Assembly (NCBI GenBank): GCA_013042765.1 | Contig: JABDPP010000058.1 | Coordinates: forward strand, 1 to 5,292 | Direction: 5' to 3' | Length of the DNA: 5,292 nt | Origin: Litoreibacter sp. | Lineage (GTDB): Bacteria; Pseudomonadota; Alphaproteobacteria; Rhodobacterales; Rhodobacteraceae | Part shown: piece after piece, positions 5,011 to 5,292 of the stretch | Layout of the letters: every line of letters starts with the position of its first letter | Position numbering within the stretch: position 1 is the stretch's first letter | The notes under the pieces: model-generated | Database searches by the model: none | Seen by the model: the letters and a program-made list of their open reading frames with translations, nothing else | Told to the model about the DNA's origin: nothing | Program-made: the position numbers and the translations under genes

Positions 5011-5292
5011 ATGAGCATCGACCTGGCATCTTTCGCCAAAGAAAACGGCGTGAAGTACTTCATGATTTCCTTCACCGATCTGTTCGGTGGGCAGCGGGCC
5101 AAGCTGGTTCCGGCGCAGGCCATTGCCGATATGCAGGAAGAGGGCGCTGGGTTCGCAGGCTTCGCCACATGGCTCGACATGACGCCCGCGCACCCGGACA
5201 TGCTGGCGGTGCCCGACCCGAGTTCAGTTATTCAGCTGCCCTGGAAGCCTGAAGTGGCCTGGGTCGCTGGAAACTGCGTGATGGAAGGCGAA
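5011..5292 (+). CDS. gmaS: Gamma-glutamylmethylamide synthetase, N-terminal part (runs off right edge)
   Basis: Ninety-four codons are present. They cover the beta-grasp domain of a glutamine-synthetase-fold enzyme; the catalytic C-terminal domain lies outside the window. Recognisable stretches are VKYFMISFTDLFGGQRAKLV (14-33), FAGFATWLDMTPAHPDM (48-64), VPDPSSV (67-73) and LPWKPEVAWVAG (76-87). They agree closely with the GmaS/GlnT branch as I remember it, a branch often labelled type III glutamate-ammonia ligase. GmaS condenses glutamate and methylamine with ATP to give gamma-glutamylmethylamide, ADP and phosphate. Hand alignment to GlnA places F48-A49-G50-F51-A52 opposite the FDGSS motif, so Asp50 and Ser53 of the ammonium site are replaced by alanines. 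The gene follows mgsC by 58 bases and is probably co-transcribed. Distinguishing methylamine ligase from a glutamine synthetase paralogue (glnT) rests on branch resemblance and on the mgsABC context, since the remaining active-site residues are not visible. Confidence 0.9.
   Translation, partial: MSIDLASFAKENGVKYFMISFTDLFGGQRAKLVPAQAIADMQEEGAGFAGFATWLDMTPAHPDMLAVPDPSSVIQLPWKPEVAWVAGNCVMEGE

Noticed and set aside
3672..5201. Long minus-strand open frame opposite mgsC and gmaS (509 codons)
   Set aside because: It is a mirror frame of strongly conserved genes in G+C-rich DNA. Its translation is rich in R, H, P and G with no recognisable domain, and it spans two plus-strand genes.
1..5292. Mobile element, CRISPR array, tRNA or rRNA gene
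   Set aside because: I saw no transposase or integrase motifs, no spaced repeat array, no terminal repeats and no tRNA-like cloverleaf sequence.

Overview
The window looks like a stretch of chromosome or megaplasmid from an alphaproteobacterium, most likely of the Rhodobacterales/Roseobacter kind. This rests on high G+C codon use and on the recognised methylated-amine gene set. It is inference from protein resemblance, because no ribosomal RNA or taxonomic marker is present.

Layout. Positions 1-1029 (minus strand) hold the N-terminal 343 codons of a PAS-PAS-GGDEF protein, cut by the left edge just at its GGDEF signature. Positions 1030-1276 form a divergent control region with no gene. It holds weak promoter-like hexamers and two adjacent inverted repeats that could be operators. 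Positions 1277-1948 (plus) encode an XRE-type helix-turn-helix regulator with a C-terminal cupin domain. A short gap follows, then three tightly packed plus-strand genes: mgsA (2023-2919, class II glutamine amidotransferase-like), mgsB (2921-3604, GXGXG beta-helix subunit) and mgsC (3615-4952, FMN-binding glutamate-synthase-like subunit). After a 58-base gap with hairpin potential comes gmaS (5011 to the right edge), the first 94 codons of gamma-glutamylmethylamide synthetase.

How the genes work together. GmaS ligates methylamine to glutamate using ATP and gives gamma-glutamylmethylamide. MgsABC, N-methylglutamate synthase, makes N-methylglutamate. N-methylglutamate dehydrogenase (mgdABCD, not in this window) would then oxidise it, releasing C1 units and ammonium. 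The cluster is therefore best read as the indirect (N-methylglutamate) route of monomethylamine use as a nitrogen and possibly carbon source. It is not an ordinary glutamine synthetase/glutamate synthase pair, although automatic annotation could easily call it that. The XRE-cupin regulator, encoded directly upstream in the same direction, is the natural candidate for local control. The divergent PAS-GGDEF gene has no obvious link to the pathway.

Novelty. I do not see an undescribed system. The pathway is known. The points most worth a second look are the missing iron-sulfur cysteines in MgsC, the replaced ammonium-site residues in GmaS, the long insert in MgsA, and the clustered inverted repeats in the divergent control region.
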